A DNA stretch of 64,000 nt from Thiocapsa sp. (GTDB taxonomy: Bacteria; Pseudomonadota; Gammaproteobacteria; Chromatiales; Chromatiaceae). Every line of letters begins with the position of its first letter. Position 1 is the stretch's first letter. The translations under genes and the position numbers were made by a program. Positions 58,328 through 64,000 of the stretch are shown here, one piece after another. The DNA lies in assembly GCF_018399035.1 (NCBI RefSeq), contig NZ_CP073760.1, positions 868,001 to 932,000 of the forward strand, written 5' to 3'. Under the pieces are notes generated by a model. It had not been told where the DNA came from, did not search any database, and saw nothing but the letters and a program-made list of their open reading frames with translations.

Positions 58328-58448
58328 ATGGAGTCCGGGCCGATATCATGCTGCTGTTTGCCTCTCTTGCTCGGTCGACCGGATCATTCCATCCACTCGC
58401 CCAATCCTGTGGCGGCGGCCATCCTCGTCTACCGCTATCGGGTCGAGG
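58328..58448 (+). pseudogene. 5' end of hybrid sensor kinase gene interrupted by element B
   Basis: The frame from ATG 58328 (MESGPISCCCLPLLLGRPDH, then NPVAAAILVYRYRVE) reaches the element boundary at 58448. Removing the element and one duplicate joins RYRVE to DYRLRDELHFSS at 60328, in frame with the large kinase gene that follows. The start choice is tentative; a strong ribosome site is not obvious. Confidence 0.55.
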
Positions 58449-60318
58449 GCCTTGATCATCGATTGGTCCACTGTTGCTAAGCCGCCACAGGGACGAGGTA
58501 CGGCTGCCTTGCCGGGCGCGGTCGTCGTCGCGCCGGTCGGGCGGGCCAGGGCATGCGCTCGAGCACCTGGTCGAACAAAGATGGGTGGGGCTGAGCGAAG
58601 AAGCGCTCGGCGGCCGTGGTGCCGTCGGGCCGCTTGATCGCAAAGTTGTGTAGGGCGGTCAAGACCTGCTGCTTGCGCGGGCTGAGTCGGTGATGCCCAT
58701 GCTGATAGAGCGCGAGGAAGCCGTTGCGTCCCTCGACACAGGAGCTGCTGCGCTGGAACAGATCGGCACACTCCCCGGCGACCTGCTCGAGATGGTGACG
58801 GGTCTGCAGATCCAGCGACTGGATCGGGTGCGAGGGCTGCTGCAGCGGGGCGAGACGCTGCGCACTCAGTGCCCGGAGTCGATGACGCGGCTCGGCGCGG
58901 GTGCTGCGTGCGGCGACGCGCTCCAGATAGAGCGCCGGGATCAGGTCGTCGAGCATCGCCTGCTCGATCGCCGGTGCCAGGTCCAGCGCCTGTACCCGGG
59001 TGTTGACCATCATGAAGAAGAAGGTCAGCGTGGCGACGAGGCTATGGGTCAAGCGCTTCGCCTTGGCCAGATGTGCACGCAGGCGCTCGGACAGATCCGC
59101 TTCCTCGGCGATCGCCTCCAGGCGCGTAAACAGCGTTCCCAGACGCGCCTCCAACTGCTCGGGTGTTTGCGCCTGTCCCTGTTGGATCTCGTAGGGATGA
59201 TCGACCTCGCTGAAAGCACCGATCAGGGCTTTGGCCTCGGCGCGGTGCGCGTGGGCCTGCTCGCGCGCGAGGCTGGCTTGGACGGAGGCGCTCAGCGCCT
59301 CGTCGATGCGCGCGGCGAATGCCGGCGGGCGCCCGGGGCCGTGGCGGCGCCGATGATAAGCCTGCTCGGCGGCGCATTCGTCTTGCCAGCGCGCCTTCGC
59401 CTCGGCCTCCGCCGTCTCCGCCTGCTGCTCGGCGCGCTTCAGCGACAGACTCATCGCCTGGCTCACCGCATGCTGCAGATGGAACAGGTCCGTGGAATGG
59501 TGTGCGTCCAGATCACGCTCGACATGCGCCAACAACCCCTTGGCCTCATCGCTGGTGCCTTGCACTACCGTGACATTCAGCCCCTCGAGCGCATCCTCGA
59601 GCGCCTGCGTCCAGGCCGCCGCCGAGCGCGCATCGCTCCTGTGCTCGAGCAGGATGAAGTTCGAGACCGCATCGCTGCCCACCAAACGCATGCCGTCTTT
59701 CCACGTCTCATCTTCGGCGATGCTCAGTGTGCGATGGGGCATGGCTTGAGCCAGCGTCCCGCGCAGTTCGGTGGCAGCGGTGACGATCTGCTCCTCCAAG
59801 TCGGTCTGGAAGGCCTGCTGCGCGCCGTAGGAGGCGCCGATGAACGCCGACAGTCCACTGCGCTCGAGAAAGTCGCAGACCACGCGCACGCCCGCGCCGC
59901 CCTGCTCGCTGATGCTCCAGTGTGCGGCAACCAGGATCCGGCGCAGCCACACCACGCCCTCGGGCGTCTCGACGAAGGCCGCCAGCGCCGCCGGTGCCGC
60001 GATCGCAGGGGGCGCGTTCCAGTGACGCAGGGTGCTGCGCGCCACGCCGGCGCCGCTGACCGCCGCGCGTTGACTCTGCCCATCCTGCTGGGCTTGCGCC
60101 ACCGCATGCAGATGATTGGCGCGATCCAAGCGATCATGGATTGGCGTGGGGCGTCGATCTGCACTAGAGTCGACACAGGCAGGGGCATCGGACAACGGCA
60201 TCTCCCTCGGTCAGTTTGCACTTCCAAGGGTACGCCTCCCCGGCGCTCCTGCCACTCCTTCAGGGCGCTTGATCGCCTACCGAAACACTCCGTTTTGGAC
60301 CAACCGATGATCAAGGCC
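58448..60318 (-). mobile_element. Insertion element B (DUF6399-type transposase), complete
   Basis: About 1870 bases. Ends GGCCTTGATCATCGATTGGTCCA (58448-58470) and the complement of 60296-60318 differ at one of 23 bases. CGGGTCGAGG occurs at 58439-58448 and again at 60318-60327, a 9-bp target duplication plus one ambiguous base. The internal motif shared with element A lies at 60211-60230. Its orientation is opposite to element A, and it interrupts a sensor kinase gene. Confidence 0.9.
58477..60201 (-). CDS. Transposase of element B (DUF6399-like), intact
   Basis: 574 aa. N-terminal helix-turn-helix (VSGAGVARSTLRHW), candidate catalytic acids in IAEDETWKDG, STDLFHLQHAVSQ and SSSCVEGRNGFLALYQHG, and a C-terminal Arg/Pro-rich tail ending QPYLVPVAA. 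The start ATG 60201 follows GAGGGAG. It is clearly homologous to the element A protein but strongly diverged. The acid-residue assignment is inference from conservation between the two copies. Confidence 0.85.
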   Translation of the reverse strand: MPLSDAPACVDSSADRRPTPIHDRLDRANHLHAVAQAQQDGQSQRAAVSGAGVARSTLRHWNAPPAIAAPAALAAFVETPEGVVWLRRILVAAHWSISEQGGAGVRVVCDFLERSGLSAFIGASYGAQQAFQTDLEEQIVTAATELRGTLAQAMPHRTLSIAEDETWKDGMRLVGSDAVSNFILLEHRSDARSAAAWTQALEDALEGLNVTVVQGTSDEAKGLLAHVERDLDAHHSTDLFHLQHAVSQAMSLSLKRAEQQAETAEAEAKARWQDECAAEQAYHRRRHGPGRPPAFAARIDEALSASVQASLAREQAHAHRAEAKALIGAFSEVDHPYEIQQGQAQTPEQLEARLGTLFTRLEAIAEEADLSERLRAHLAKAKRLTHSLVATLTFFFMMVNTRVQALDLAPAIEQAMLDDLIPALYLERVAARSTRAEPRHRLRALSAQRLAPLQQPSHPIQSLDLQTRHHLEQVAGECADLFQRSSSCVEGRNGFLALYQHGHHRLSPRKQQVLTALHNFAIKRPDGTTAAERFFAQPHPSLFDQVLERMPWPARPARRRPRPARQPYLVPVAA

Positions 60319-60431
60319 GGGTCGAGGATTATCGACTTCGCGACGAGCTCCATTTTTCATCGCACGGGCTCTTCTATGTCAGCCGGACATTCTCCTCCGT
60401 CGCAATCCATAAGCATGCGGATATTCTTCGG

Positions 60432-64000
<3,569 letters not shown>

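Overview
The window is GC-rich DNA from a gammaproteobacterium. The core block pncC-like gene / thpR / recA / recX / alaS / lysC / csrA / tRNA-Ser(GCU) has the gene order of Chromatiales-type purple sulfur bacteria and relatives. Paired GH57 glycosidases, DUF302 and DUF2934 proteins and many PAS/REC signalling proteins fit that group. The lineage is an inference from gene order and protein style; no rRNA is present.

Layout. 1-1.1 kb: RIO kinase (cut by the window edge) and a small conserved protein. 1.1-4.3 kb: accessory patch between two IS4-type transposase remnants, holding a mazEF-like toxin-antitoxin pair and an unrecognised 353-aa protein. 4.3-11.1 kb: isochorismatase-like hydrolase, a frameshifted von Willebrand A protein with five beta-sandwich repeats, copper ATPase CopA and its coupled partner. 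11.3-17.3 kb: one giant DUF4011/helicase/nuclease gene broken by a single frameshift. 17.3-20.9 kb: LTA-synthase-like transferase, REP-type repeat, DUF2934 protein. 21.2-24.5 kb: two GH57 proteins and a DUF2750 protein. 24.6-28.1 kb: small proteins and a ferredoxin reductase with a MerR-like N-terminus. 28.2-35.9 kb: the DNA-repair, translation and regulation core.

36-51.7 kb is an accessory region. It holds a D-cysteine desulfhydrase-type enzyme, a membrane-anchored endonuclease I, a CheB-CheR-PAS hybrid coupled to a damaged PAS-GGDEF-EAL gene, an SOS-type operon (LexA box, umuD, HD hydrolase, umuC, HTH-less LexA-like peptidase), an RHH/ParE toxin-antitoxin pair and a graveyard of gene fragments.

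51.7-64 kb holds two related but diverged insertion elements (transposases of the type I recall as DUF6399) in opposite orientation. Each has imperfect terminal inverted repeats and a target duplication of about 9 bp. Each interrupts an open reading frame that is restored exactly in frame when the element and one duplicate are removed: an unknown AT-rich gene and a very large hybrid sensor kinase. A second hybrid sensor kinase lies between them.

A recurring theme is single-base frameshifts in accessory genes (at least eight loci), several in short G/C runs, while core genes are intact. This is either real gene decay or residual sequence error, and raw reads would decide.
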